From contig CAKSIN010000017.1 of the NCBI GenBank assembly GCA_934463115.1, positions 1-47,789 on the forward strand: a stretch of DNA of 47,789 nt, read 5' to 3'. A program made the position numbers and the translations under genes. Source of the DNA: an uncultured Clostridia bacterium. Lineage in GTDB: Bacteria; Bacillota; Clostridia; UMGS1810. The notes under the pieces are model-generated. The model was not told the origin of the DNA, did not search any database, and saw nothing but the letters and a program-made list of their open reading frames with translations. Below, one piece after another: positions 24,181 to 32,940 of this stretch (positions within the stretch are counted from its first letter, which is position 1; each line of letters starts with the position of its first letter).

Positions 24181-25110
24181 TCAGAACCAATCCACCAGCG
24201 GCAGGGTAACGGTAAATTTACTTCCTTTACCCGGCTCGCTCTCCACATTTACACTGCCGTTGTGAAATTCAATCGCCGATTTGGCAATTGAAAGTCCCAG
24301 CCCTGTGCCGCCGGTTGCACGGCTGCGCGCCTTGTCCACACGGTAGAATCTGTCAAATATCCTGTCCAGGTCGCTTGCGGCAATTCCCACTCCGTCATCA
24401 GTCACGGTTATAACGGCGCACTTGGAGCCTTTTTCAAGGGTTACCTCAACCGTTCCGTTTTCCTGCGAATACTTGAGCGCGTTATCCACAATATTATACA
24501 CCGCCTGCCACAGAATATCCTTGTTTGCCATGATAAGGATATCCTCGTTTGCGGACAGAACGAGATTTTTGTTTTCCATGTCGGCTATCGGCAGGAGGTT
24601 CTTGTTTATCCCGGCGACAACATCTTTCAGATTGATAAGTTCAAGTGTTCCCGACATACTCTCGGTGAGAGTATCCATTTTTGTTATATACAAAAGCTTG
24701 TTTACAATTCGGTTAAGCCGTTCAACCTCTTCGTTCATATCGCTCAAAAATTCGCGGACATAGTCCATTTCGATATCCGGCGTCTGAATAATGGAATCGG
24801 CCATGAGTTTGATTGAGCTGAGCGGAGTTTTCAGCTCATGGGACGCATTGGAGACAAATTCCGTCCTCTGCCGCTCAATCACGGCAACCTTTTCCGTAAG
24901 GTTGTTAAAAGCCTCACCAAGCTTTGAAATTTCGTCATTTCCGTCTATTTCGAGCTTTTGGGCAATATCACCCTCGCTCATTGAATTTATTTTACCCGTA
25001 AAATCACGTATGCGCCTTGTGATAAAATACGAATACGCAAATATCATCACGCCTATCAGAACCGCCGCCGCAGTTACAAGCGCCGCTTTGTTTTTTATCA
25101 CTATTCCCAA
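24181..25110 (-). CDS. Sensor histidine kinase lacking a normal start codon and sensor domain
   Basis: A HisKA/HATPase_c kinase, partner of the response regulator just upstream. Seen: a hydrophobic hairpin, HAMP (RRIRDFTGKINSMSEGD), the H box SNASHELKTPLSSIK, N box NIVDNALKYS, and G boxes DDGVGI and GGTGLGLSIAKSAI. The given start is a TTG codon at 25110 with no ribosome binding site. The same frame stays open upstream to about 25263 and reads LLDKFWKKIDNFTFKP plus a first transmembrane helix, but holds no ATG, GTG or TTG before the TAG at 25264-25266. The true start is therefore unresolved; a non-canonical codon overlapping the regulator's 3' end (for instance ATT near 25209) is possible. 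There is essentially no extracellular sensing loop. Confidence 0.8.
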   Translation of the reverse strand: MGIVIKNKAALVTAAAVLIGVMIFAYSYFITRRIRDFTGKINSMSEGDIAQKLEIDGNDEISKLGEAFNNLTEKVAVIERQRTEFVSNASHELKTPLSSIKLMADSIIQTPDIEMDYVREFLSDMNEEVERLNRIVNKLLYITKMDTLTESMSGTLELINLKDVVAGINKNLLPIADMENKNLVLSANEDILIMANKDILWQAVYNIVDNALKYSQENGTVEVTLEKGSKCAVITVTDDGVGIAASDLDRIFDRFYRVDKARSRATGGTGLGLSIAKSAIEFHNGSVNVESEPGKGSKFTVTLPLVDWF

Positions 25111-25189
25111 AAGCAGAATTATAATAACAATCGCTATGTATGTGCAGACGGGTTTAAATGTAAAGTTGTCTATCTTTTTCCAAAATTTA

Positions 25190-25876
25190 TCAAGTAATGT
25201 CTTTGAAATAGTAACCAGCCCCCCACTTAGTAAGCAAATAAACAGGTTCAGCGCTGTTCGGCTCTATCTTTTCACGCAGGCGGCGCACATGAACATCCAC
25301 CGTCCGTGCGTCACCGGGGTAATCGTATCCCCAGATCAAATCAAGCAGATTGTCGCGCGAGTACACCTTGCCCGGGTTGCATACGAGCAAATCCATCAGG
25401 TCAAATTCCTTACTTGTGAGGTCGGTTGTCTTTCCCTCTATCGTAACGGTGCGCTGGTTGTAATCAAGCTCCACGGTGCCCATACGGATTTTGGAGCGGT
25501 CGCCTTCCTTTACAACCGGTGTAATACGGCGCATAATCGCCTTTACACGCGCTTTGAGTTCGAGTATGTTAAACGGCTTTGTAATATAGTCGTCGGCGCC
25601 GTATTCAAGTCCCATAATCTTGTCCATATCCTCTGTTTTTGCCGTAACCATAATAATCGGTATGCTTGAAAATTCTCTTATTTTCTGGCAGACCGACAAT
25701 CCGTCTATTTTCGGAAGCATCAGGTCGAGTATGATTATGTCAAGGTTTTTGTCGTGCGCAAGCTTAAGCGCTTCTTCGCCGTCATATGCAGTTTCCACCG
25801 TGTATCCGTCCTGCTCAAAGTTGAACTTCATGCCCTTAACAAGCAGCTTTTCGTCATCAACTATCAATATTTTCAT
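25190..25876 (-). CDS. OmpR/PhoB-family response regulator
   Basis: A 228-aa two-component regulator. The receiver domain (1-118) has the acidic pair VDDEK, phosphoacceptor Asp51 in LDLMLPK, Thr in VTAKTE and Lys in ITKPF. The C-terminal winged helix (about 130-228) has LTSKEFDLMDLLV, WGYDYPGDARTVDVHVRRLREK and the KWGAGYYF wing. ATG 25876 is chosen: GGAGG is 10 bp upstream, whereas the in-frame TTG at 25885 abuts it. It begins 5 bp after the comEA-like stop and its 3' end overlaps the open frame of the kinase, implying coupled expression. Target genes unknown. Confidence 0.93.
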   Translation of the reverse strand: MKILIVDDEKLLVKGMKFNFEQDGYTVETAYDGEEALKLAHDKNLDIIILDLMLPKIDGLSVCQKIREFSSIPIIMVTAKTEDMDKIMGLEYGADDYITKPFNILELKARVKAIMRRITPVVKEGDRSKIRMGTVELDYNQRTVTIEGKTTDLTSKEFDLMDLLVCNPGKVYSRDNLLDLIWGYDYPGDARTVDVHVRRLREKIEPNSAEPVYLLTKWGAGYYFKDIT

Positions 25877-25881
25877 TTGGT

Positions 25882-26418
25882 TCAATCCTCCGTCTTTATG
25901 TAGTCCTTCATTTTATCAAACGTCTTCCTGCCTATCCCTTTTATACGCATAACATCCGACGGCTGTGCAAATCTGCCGCCGGCACTTCTGTATTCGGCAA
26001 TCCTTGCTGCCGTAACCTTTCCTATACCGGGGATAAGCTCAAGAGTATCCTCATCGGCAGTGTTGATGTTAACAACCACATGGTAAGTATCCGTCATGTA
26101 TTTCGGCACATACAGTGTGCAGTTTCTCTTTATCTCTGAACGAAAATTCAATTTGGAAACATCCGCGTCATCCGTAACTCCGCCGGCGCTGTACAGAACA
26201 TATCCTGTGCTGCTGCCTGCCGGCAAGGTATATTTTCCCGAATTTTCAACTTCTCCGTCCACTCTCACAACTATATTATGACTCGAATTGCCGGCGTATG
26301 CCGAATTCTGCTCCGCTTTGCTGCGACGCACCGCCACATTTTCAAATGTACATCCCAAAACCGATATTGCAACAACTGATGTCAACGCTGTAATTACATT
26401 GATGACTTTTTTGAACAT
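25882..26418 (-). CDS. ComEA-like helix-hairpin-helix protein
   Basis: A 178-aa membrane-anchored DNA-binding protein. N-terminal hydrophobic segment (about 7-25, ending VLGC), an SLBB-type domain (VRVDGEVENSGKYTLPAG ... LYVP, about 50-110) and a C-terminal helix-hairpin-helix pair (INTADEDTLELIPGIGKVTA and VMRIKGIGRKTFDKMKDYI). This is the ComEA arrangement, in which the protein binds incoming DNA for competence. No comEB or comEC follows; it sits between rpoD and a two-component regulator, so a competence role is plausible but unproved here. Confidence 0.87.
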   Translation of the reverse strand: MFKKVINVITALTSVVAISVLGCTFENVAVRRSKAEQNSAYAGNSSHNIVVRVDGEVENSGKYTLPAGSSTGYVLYSAGGVTDDADVSKLNFRSEIKRNCTLYVPKYMTDTYHVVVNINTADEDTLELIPGIGKVTAARIAEYRSAGGRFAQPSDVMRIKGIGRKTFDKMKDYIKTED

Positions 26419-26435
26419 ATTGCCGCTCTGCGGAT

Positions 26436-27653
26436 TTACTCAAGGAAATCCTTAAGTTTTTTACTGCGGCTGGGATGTCTTAATTTTCTGAGTGCCTTTG
26501 CTTCTATCTGTCTTATTCTTTCTCTTGTAACGTTAAATTCCTTTCCGACTTCTTCGAGGGTACGGCTTCTGCCGTCATCAAGACCGAAGCGCAGTCTTAA
26601 TACCTTTGCCTCTCTGTCGGTAAGTGTGTCGAGCACATCGAGGAGCTGCTCTTTCAGCAATGTAAATGCCGCCATTTCCGACGGTGCCGGAGCGTCGCTG
26701 TCCGGTATAAAATCGCCGAGAATGCTGTCTTCTTCTTCACCGATAGGTGTTTCAAGCGACACCGGTTCCTGAGCAATCTTCATTATTTCGCGAACACGAT
26801 CCTCGTTCATGTTCATTTCTTTTGCAATTTCATCCACATGCGGATCTCTGCCGAGTTCCTGAAGAAGCTGACGTGAAACACGAATGAGTTTGTTTATGGT
26901 TTCCACCATATGAACCGGGATACGTATTGTCCTTGCCTGGTCGGCAATGGCGCGCGTTATCGCCTGTCTTATCCACCAGGTGGCATAGGTACTGAATTTA
27001 TATCCCTTTGTATAGTCAAACTTTTCCACAGCTTTTATAAGACCGAGATTGCCCTCCTGAATGAGGTCGAGAAACAGCATACCTCTGCCGACATATCTTT
27101 TTGCGATACTTACAACAAGGCGCAGGTTTGCCTCGGCAAGACGTTTCTTTGCATATTCGTCGCCGCTCTGCATCAGCTCCGCAAGATGTTTTTCTTCTTC
27201 GGCTGTAAGCAGCGGAACCTTTCCTATCTCTTTCAGATACATTCTGACCGGATCGTCAAGTCCGATTCCCTCGGGAATACTGAGATCTATTTCCTCCTCG
27301 TTGGACTGAATCTCCGCAAGTTCCTTGTCCATATCCTCCTTGACAACCTCAATTCCGAGTGCCTCAAGGTTTTCGTACACCTTGTCGATGTCCTTAACGT
27401 CTATATTGATTTCGCCGAGTGCGTCGCCGATTTCCTTGTACGAAAGCACACCTTTCTTTTTTCCGTTTTCAATAAGCTCGTTTATAACGGCTTTTTTGTC
27501 CACCATTTTTGTTTCCTTTGACTTTTTGGAAACGGATTTTTTGCCGGACTTTTTTTTCGGTGCGGACGAACTCTTCTTCGGCTGTCCCTCGCCGACTGTT
27601 TCCTGCTTTTGATTTATATTGTCCTGTGCATTAATTTCGTTTTTTTCCGTCAC
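26436..27653 (-). CDS. rpoD: Primary RNA polymerase sigma factor (sigma-A)
   Basis: A 405-aa sigma-70. A Lys/Ser-rich N-terminal extension is followed by a region 1.1-like part, region 1.2 (DDPVRMYLKEIGKVPLLT), region 2 (EANLRLVVSIAKRYVGRG, FSTYATWWIRQAITRAIADQ), region 3 and region 4 (TLTDREAKVLRLRFGLDDG, VGKEFNVTRERIRQIEAKAL). I choose GTG 27653: AAAGGAG lies 8 bp before it, while the in-frame ATG at 27671 has no site. It follows dnaG with a ~78-bp gap, the classic dnaG-rpoD order. It should recognise the TTGACA/TATAAT promoters listed in this window. Confidence 0.96.
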   Translation of the reverse strand: MTEKNEINAQDNINQKQETVGEGQPKKSSSAPKKKSGKKSVSKKSKETKMVDKKAVINELIENGKKKGVLSYKEIGDALGEINIDVKDIDKVYENLEALGIEVVKEDMDKELAEIQSNEEEIDLSIPEGIGLDDPVRMYLKEIGKVPLLTAEEEKHLAELMQSGDEYAKKRLAEANLRLVVSIAKRYVGRGMLFLDLIQEGNLGLIKAVEKFDYTKGYKFSTYATWWIRQAITRAIADQARTIRIPVHMVETINKLIRVSRQLLQELGRDPHVDEIAKEMNMNEDRVREIMKIAQEPVSLETPIGEEEDSILGDFIPDSDAPAPSEMAAFTLLKEQLLDVLDTLTDREAKVLRLRFGLDDGRSRTLEEVGKEFNVTRERIRQIEAKALRKLRHPSRSKKLKDFLE

Positions 27654-27731
27654 GAAAATGCTCCTTTCCATTATGCCGCCGCAGACAGTGCATAATGCGT
27701 TTTGATGCTGCCGCACTGCCTTATACGCGGA

Positions 27732-29483
27732 TTACTTTTTCTTTATTATGTCGTTAATCATCTCTATATTATCCGAACCCGATGTGTTCAGTAATTTTAA
27801 TATTTTGTTTTTGTTCATGCGGTCACGTATGACATGCAGATAATCGCGAAAAGCCTTTTCGCCGTCATCCGTTCTGTTGTCGAGACTGAGTATTTTTGAC
27901 ACCTCGTTTATATCGTCCTCGGCGGTAAAGAAACCCACAACCGCACCGGGATCGATATTTTTATCTATATCATAATACGAACGGATATATTTGAGCAGTT
28001 CCCTGTGAACATGACTCTCAAAAAGTTCCGGCACGATGCTGTCGCGGTGACGCTTGTACAACTCTTTATCCGAGAGCAGCAAACCCAAAAGATACTCGCG
28101 CGTTCTCTCCAATGCCGCATCGCCCGTGTGCGGTGCCGTCTTGGCGGCTATTTCCGTTATATCTTCCGCTTTGCCGGAAGGTGTCGGTTTGTTTACCGCC
28201 TTTACAACTCCCAGCCTTGAGTATATTGCATTTGACGAAACACCGGTTCTCGCTGCGAGTTCCTCCGCATAAACATCAAGCTCCACGGGATTTTTTATAT
28301 ATCGGAAAAACTCCAGCATTTCGCCGACAAATGCAACCTTGTCCTCATTTTTCGTTACATCATATTTTAACTCAAGATAATCCATTAAATACGCCATGTC
28401 GGATTTTCTTTTTTCAATACAGTTATTGAATCTGGTTATTCCGAATGCATTTATATATTCATCGGGATCCTTTTTGTCCCGCAGGTTCAGTACCGATATT
28501 TTTACATCGTGCGACCGAAGTATTCCTATTGCACGCGATGTCGCCTTTCTGCCGGCTTCGTCGCTGTCGTAGCAGATAACAACTTCTTTAAAGTCTGCGG
28601 CAATCATGCGCGCCTGCTGTTCGGTGAGTGCCGTTCCCAAAGTCGCAACGGTATTCATATATCCGCTCTTTGCCAATGATATAACGTCCATATATCCTTC
28701 GACAAGAATCACAAAATCGCTCCTTGTCCGCCGCGCAACATTGAGAAAATACAAATTGCGGCTCTTGTTGAAAACAGGCGAATCCGGAGAATTAAGATAC
28801 TTCGGTTTGCTGTCGTCAAGTACTCTGCCGCCGAAGCCTATAACACGGTTTTGGGTGTCGAATATCGGAAACATCACACGGTTTCTGAATGTATCGTAAT
28901 GTTTTCCGTTCTCGCTCATTTTGATAAGTCCCACAGACATTATTTCGCTTTCGGTGTAACCCTTGCTTTTCAGATTGTCAAAAAGTGAATTCCAGCTGTC
29001 CGGCGAATATCCGAGAAAAAACTTTTTTGCCGCCGCACCGTCCAATCCGCGATGTTTAAAATACTCTGCAGCCGCCGGTGCTCCTTTCAGACTTTCGTAG
29101 AAAAAGTCCGCAGCCGCGCGGTTCAGTTCATACATTCTCTCGCGTTTTTTTGCCTCGCGGGCATATTCCGACGAGTCTTTCCTGTTCGGCTCCGGCAGTG
29201 CAACACCGGCACTTTCCGCAAGCCTTTTCACTGCGTCGGTAAACGGTATATTTTCTATTTTCATCAAAAAATGAATGGAATTTCCGCCGGCTCCGCATCC
29301 GAAGCAATGGAAAATCCCCTTTCGCGGCGAAACCGAAAACGACGGCGTCTTTTCGTTATGAAACGGGCACAGTCCGACATATGAACTTCCCGCTTTTTTT
29401 AATGTTACATACTTTGACACAACCTCGCGGATATCGTTTTTTTCCGCAATTTCGTTTATCAGATATTCCGGATACAAAGGCAT
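27732..29483 (-). CDS. dnaG: DNA primase
   Basis: A 583-aa primase making RNA primers for replication. The N-terminal CHC2 zinc finger is CPFHNEKTPSFSV ... HCFGCGAGG (about 39-67). The catalytic core and TOPRIM domain have VILVEGYMDVISLAKSG, ATLGTALTEQQ and CYDSDEAGRKA (acidic metal ligands). The C-terminal ~140 residues form the DnaB helicase-interacting part. Length is normal. GGGGG precedes ATG 29483. It lies 55 bp after dgt and upstream of rpoD. Confidence 0.96.
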   Translation of the reverse strand: MPLYPEYLINEIAEKNDIREVVSKYVTLKKAGSSYVGLCPFHNEKTPSFSVSPRKGIFHCFGCGAGGNSIHFLMKIENIPFTDAVKRLAESAGVALPEPNRKDSSEYAREAKKRERMYELNRAAADFFYESLKGAPAAAEYFKHRGLDGAAAKKFFLGYSPDSWNSLFDNLKSKGYTESEIMSVGLIKMSENGKHYDTFRNRVMFPIFDTQNRVIGFGGRVLDDSKPKYLNSPDSPVFNKSRNLYFLNVARRTRSDFVILVEGYMDVISLAKSGYMNTVATLGTALTEQQARMIAADFKEVVICYDSDEAGRKATSRAIGILRSHDVKISVLNLRDKKDPDEYINAFGITRFNNCIEKRKSDMAYLMDYLELKYDVTKNEDKVAFVGEMLEFFRYIKNPVELDVYAEELAARTGVSSNAIYSRLGVVKAVNKPTPSGKAEDITEIAAKTAPHTGDAALERTREYLLGLLLSDKELYKRHRDSIVPELFESHVHRELLKYIRSYYDIDKNIDPGAVVGFFTAEDDINEVSKILSLDNRTDDGEKAFRDYLHVIRDRMNKNKILKLLNTSGSDNIEMINDIIKKK

Positions 29484-29538
29484 AACAAAACCCCCTGTTA
29501 TGTTGTATTCGACAAAAATTCAAAAAACCCTTTTTTAT

Positions 29539-30531
29539 CTAAAATTTCGCCGGCATAAACAATTCGTTGAAAAGCGATATACAGTAGTTGTCCGTCATAC
29601 CGGAGATATAGTCGCACACAGCGGTATCGGTATCCTCGTTTTCAAGGCTTCTGCGGTATTCCTGCGGCAGGGCGTCCACATTATTTTTAAAATAGCCGTA
29701 CAGCTTTTCCAAAAGCATATATGCCTGACTGTCGCGGACAGAAAGCTTTTCATATACCGATTCGAACATAAATGAGCGCAGACTCATCATGTGCGCCTCG
29801 TTTTCCTCGCTCATACATACATATCCGTTTTGTTCGCTGGCGGTAATTATGTCGCAAATCATGGAATTGATTCTTTTTGAATTTGTATCGCCGAATACCC
29901 TCTTCGATTCTTCCGGGAGATCGGAATCGGTGATAATCCCGGCGCGCAGTGCGTCGTCTATATCGTGATTTATATAGGCAAATTTATCCGCGTACTTTAC
30001 CACCATTCCCTCCTGAGTAAACGGCTTGCTTTTGCCGGTGTGGTTCACAATGCCGTTTCTGACTTCATACGTCAGGTTCATTCCGAGGCCGTCGCGTTCA
30101 AGAAAATCCACCACGCGCAGGCTCTGCTCGTAATGGCGGAAGCCTTTCGGCGACAGGCGGTTCAGCGCACGCTCGCCCGAATGGCCGAACGGTGTATGCC
30201 CGAGGTCGTGCCCGAGAGCAATCGCCTCGGTAAGATCCTCATTCAGCCTCAGCGCACGCGCTATGGTACGCGCTATCTGCGAAACCTCGAGGGTGTGAGT
30301 AAGTCTTGTGCGGAAATGGTCGTTATCTGCCGAAATAAACACCTGTGTTTTGTGCTTTAGTCTACGAAAGGATTTGGAATGAATGATTCTGTCGCGGTCG
30401 CGGGCAAAATCCGTGCGTATGCTGCATTTTTCTTCAAAGCGTTCACGCCCGGCGGATTCCGCCGACTTAAATGCCATGGGCGAAAGTGTAAGGCGCTCCA
30501 GTTCTTCCCTTTGCATTCTGATATTAACCAT
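29539..30531 (-). CDS. dgt: dGTP triphosphohydrolase-like HD protein
   Basis: A 330-aa HD-superfamily enzyme of the Dgt type, hydrolysing dGTP (or other dNTPs) to the nucleoside and triphosphate. Seen: RDRDRIIHSKSFRRLKHKTQVF, RLTHTLEVSQIARTIARAL (first metal His), LGHDLGHTPFGHSGE (HD pair and following His) and KYADKFAYINHDIDDA. ATG 30531 follows GGAGG with an 8-bp spacer; the GTG at 30540 overlaps that site. It heads the long minus-strand run into dnaG and rpoD, as in many Clostridia. Substrate preference cannot be read from sequence. Confidence 0.92.
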   Translation of the reverse strand: MVNIRMQREELERLTLSPMAFKSAESAGRERFEEKCSIRTDFARDRDRIIHSKSFRRLKHKTQVFISADNDHFRTRLTHTLEVSQIARTIARALRLNEDLTEAIALGHDLGHTPFGHSGERALNRLSPKGFRHYEQSLRVVDFLERDGLGMNLTYEVRNGIVNHTGKSKPFTQEGMVVKYADKFAYINHDIDDALRAGIITDSDLPEESKRVFGDTNSKRINSMICDIITASEQNGYVCMSEENEAHMMSLRSFMFESVYEKLSVRDSQAYMLLEKLYGYFKNNVDALPQEYRRSLENEDTDTAVCDYISGMTDNYCISLFNELFMPAKF

Positions 30532-30654
30532 CTGCATCACCTCCGTGTTCTTACTATATTAATACTGTATAAACTCAAAAAATCCTTTAATATTGCTTAT
30601 CTTCACGCAAAATACCGCAAAATGCAAAAAAATTTATTATTTTTAAAAAAACTC

Positions 30655-30683
30655 TTTACAAATATGACAATATATGCTATAAT
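30655..30683 (+). promoter_or_regulatory. uraA-pyrR promoter
   Basis: TTTACA (30655-30660), 17-bp spacer, TATAAT (30678-30683). Transcription would start near 30690, giving a leader of about 140 nt before the permease start codon. Confidence 0.75.
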
Positions 30684-30711
30684 TCGTACTTGAATAAGAT
30701 ATCTTTAAATT

Positions 30712-30788
30712 CGATGCGGGACATCGGCAAGATTACATATTTATCATCGCACTGTTATGCCTTGTCCCACGCGGACAGGGCATTTTTT
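30712..30788 (+). promoter_or_regulatory. uraA leader with intrinsic terminator (attenuator candidate)
   Basis: ATGCCTTGTCC (30757-30767) and GGACAGGGCAT (30773-30783) form an 11-bp hairpin followed by TTTTTT, a strong terminator in front of uraA. Upstream, GGGACA near 30718-30723 can pair instead with TGTCCC in the terminator's left arm, and CGATG/CATCG at 30712-30726 can form a competing hairpin. This is the logic of an attenuator. PyrR control would fit the downstream genes, but I do not see the usual PyrR binding-loop consensus. The ligand or factor is therefore open. Confidence 0.65.
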
Positions 30789-30828
30789 AATTTATCTTAT
30801 TTAAAAAATACTAAGGAGAGATTGTTTT

Positions 30829-32169
30829 ATGAAACTAATCTACAATGTTGAAGATAAGCCGAAGTTCAATCAGCTTATCGTGTTTGCGTTCCAGCAGCTG
30901 CTTGCCATTCTGGCAGCTACAATCGCCGTTCCGTCCATTATCGGAAACGGAATGTCGCAGTCGGCCGCACTGTTCGGAGCCGGTGTGGGAACAATTATTT
31001 ATTTGCTCTTCACTAAATTCAGAAGCCCGGTATTCTTAGGCTCGTCATTCGCATTCCTCGGCTCGATGTTTGCCGCATTTGCAGGCGCTGTATCTGTTGA
31101 GGCAGGCCATGCCGGACTCATAATCGGTGCAGTCTTTGCCGGATTGGTGTATGTGGTTATCGCAATAGTGGTTAAATGCGCCGGCGTATCGTGGATAGAC
31201 AAGCTCATGCCTCCGGTTGTTATCGGACCTACGGTTGCAATAATCGGTCTTTCTCTTTCCGGAAACGCTATAGGCGACATGCTTAAGTTCGCAAAGTTTG
31301 ACGCAGCAAATTCGGTTTACGTTATGGGTACAAAGGGCTGGATCGGATTCATCTGCGCGCTCGTTACGCTGTTTGTCGTAATGCTGTGCTCGGTATACGG
31401 CAAAAAGATGACAAAACTCATTCCGTTTATAATCGGTATCATTGCAGGCTATGCAGCCGCAACTGTATTCACACTCATAGGAATATACACCGGGAACGAC
31501 ACATTCAAGATAATAGACTTCTCGCTCTTTAACAACATGCAGTGGTATCCCGACTTCACATTCCTCAAAGCAAGCAAAGGCTTTGCGCAGATAGACGGCA
31601 AATATATTGCAACAATAGCCGTAGCGTATATCCCGGTTGCGTTTGTTGTTTTTGCGGAGCATATCGCCGACCACAAAAACCTTTCGAGCGTTATCGACAG
31701 AGACCTGCTTGAAGAACCCGGCCTCCACAGAACTCTTCTGGGCGACGGTGTCGGCTCTATATTCGGAGCTTTGTTCGGCGGATGCCCCAACACAACATAC
31801 GGTGAGTCGGTAGGTTGTGTGGCAATCACGGGTAATGCTTCGGTTGTTACAATACTCACAACCGCGGTAATGGCGATTGTAATATCATTCTTCGGTCCGT
31901 TCGTAACATTCCTCGCCACAATCCCCTCCTGTGTAATGGGCGGTGTGTGCGTTACACTGTACGGTTTTATAGCCGTGAGCGGCCTCAAGATGATTCAGGA
32001 TGTTGACCTCGGAGACAACAGAAACCTGTTCGTCGTATCGGTAATCCTCATTTCCGGTATCGGCGGAATGGCGCTCAAGCTCGGTCAGGTTACCCTCACC
32101 GAAATCGCATGCGCGCTCATACTCGGTATAATAGCCAACCGTGTTCTTTCGAAAAAGGCACATAACTAA
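30829..32169 (+). CDS. uraA: Uracil permease (NCS2 family)
   Basis: A 446-aa polytopic membrane protein with about 12-14 hydrophobic segments, importing uracil with protons. Seen: the opening FNQLIVFAFQQLLAILAATIAVP, FLGSSFAFLGSMFAAF, LMPPVVIGPTVAIIGLSLSGNA, the substrate motif FVVFAEHIADHKNLS (conserved Glu/His) and FGGCPNTTYGESVG, which is diagnostic of UraA/PyrP. AAGGAGAG lies upstream of ATG 30829. It is followed 30 bp later by pyrR, which supports uracil over xanthine as the substrate. An intrinsic terminator in its leader suggests control by transcription attenuation. Confidence 0.93.
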   Translation: MKLIYNVEDKPKFNQLIVFAFQQLLAILAATIAVPSIIGNGMSQSAALFGAGVGTIIYLLFTKFRSPVFLGSSFAFLGSMFAAFAGAVSVEAGHAGLIIGAVFAGLVYVVIAIVVKCAGVSWIDKLMPPVVIGPTVAIIGLSLSGNAIGDMLKFAKFDAANSVYVMGTKGWIGFICALVTLFVVMLCSVYGKKMTKLIPFIIGIIAGYAAATVFTLIGIYTGNDTFKIIDFSLFNNMQWYPDFTFLKASKGFAQIDGKYIATIAVAYIPVAFVVFAEHIADHKNLSSVIDRDLLEEPGLHRTLLGDGVGSIFGALFGGCPNTTYGESVGCVAITGNASVVTILTTAVMAIVISFFGPFVTFLATIPSCVMGGVCVTLYGFIAVSGLKMIQDVDLGDNRNLFVVSVILISGIGGMALKLGQVTLTEIACALILGIIANRVLSKKAHN

Positions 32170-32199
32170 CAGAATTCGTTTGTGAAAGGAGGCTGCCGA

Positions 32200-32742
32200 A
32201 TGAAGCTGAAATCCGTTTTGATTGACGAAAAATCCTTTGGCAGAACACTCAAAAGAATTTCGCACGAAATAATCGAAAAAAATTCAACCGTTTCCGACGT
32301 ATGCCTTGTCGGCATTAAGACTCGCGGTGTTCCGCTTGCAAAGAGAATAGCGGACTGCATAGCCGAGATAGAGGGTGTACGCATTGATGTGGGAACGATA
32401 GATATTACGCTGTACCGCGACGATTTGTCCTACACACATTCGAGTGCTCCGGTTGTGGAGGGCTCGGATATACCGTTTGACATATCGGGCAAAAATATAA
32501 TTTTGGTGGACGATGTAATCTACACCGGGCGAACAGTCCGCGCCGCGCTCGACGCGCTGATGTCTCATGGACGTCCGGCGAAAATTCAGCTTGCCGTGCT
32601 TATTGACAGAGGTCACCGCGAGCTGCCGATTCGCCCCGATTATGTGGGCAAGAACGTTCCGACATCCAAGAGCGAAATCATCCAGGTATGCCTCACGGAG
32701 ACGGACGACTCCGATTCTGTAAGAATTATTGAAAAGGGTTGA
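32200..32742 (+). CDS. pyrR: PyrR bifunctional regulator / uracil phosphoribosyltransferase
   Basis: A 180-aa PRTase-fold protein that senses UMP/UTP and binds pyr mRNA leaders, with weak uracil phosphoribosyltransferase activity. Seen: GIKTRGVPLAKRIAD, IDITLYRDDLSY, the PRPP loop ILVDDVIYTGRTVRAALDAL (about 98-117), and the C-terminal DRGHRELPIRPDYVGKNVPTS characteristic of PyrR. ATG 32200 follows AAAGGAGG. It is co-transcribed with uraA and ends in a strong terminator, so the pair forms a uracil-salvage unit. Confidence 0.94.
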   Translation: MKLKSVLIDEKSFGRTLKRISHEIIEKNSTVSDVCLVGIKTRGVPLAKRIADCIAEIEGVRIDVGTIDITLYRDDLSYTHSSAPVVEGSDIPFDISGKNIILVDDVIYTGRTVRAALDALMSHGRPAKIQLAVLIDRGHRELPIRPDYVGKNVPTSKSEIIQVCLTETDDSDSVRIIEKG

Positions 32743-32748
32743 ATTTGC

Positions 32749-32783
32749 GGGCTTTGAAAAAATGCGTTGTTTTTTCAAAGCCC
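32749..32783 (+). terminator. Terminator after pyrR
   Basis: GGGCTTTGAAAAAA (32749-32762), loop TGCGTTG, TTTTTTCAAAGCCC (32770-32783). The 14-bp stem includes its own T-tract. Confidence 0.85.
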
Positions 32784-32874
32784 TGTTTATTTGATATGAC
32801 ATCTGCAAAAATGATAATTCGGCATGATTATAATCAAAACTTTTTGTACAAGATGTAAAATTTGCAAATTACTA

Positions 32875-32903
32875 TTTACAAACACTGTTTTGTGTTGTAT
32901 AAT
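32875..32903 (+). promoter_or_regulatory. tRNA-Ser promoter
   Basis: TTTACA (32875-32880), 17-bp spacer, TATAAT (32898-32903), about 37 bp before the tRNA. Confidence 0.75.
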
Positions 32904-32940
32904 ATTAATGTTGCTTGCATTTGGCAACATATCAATACAC

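Noticed and set aside
30829..32169. Xanthine permease instead of uracil permease
   Set aside because: The GGCPNTTYGES motif and the immediately downstream pyrR favour UraA.
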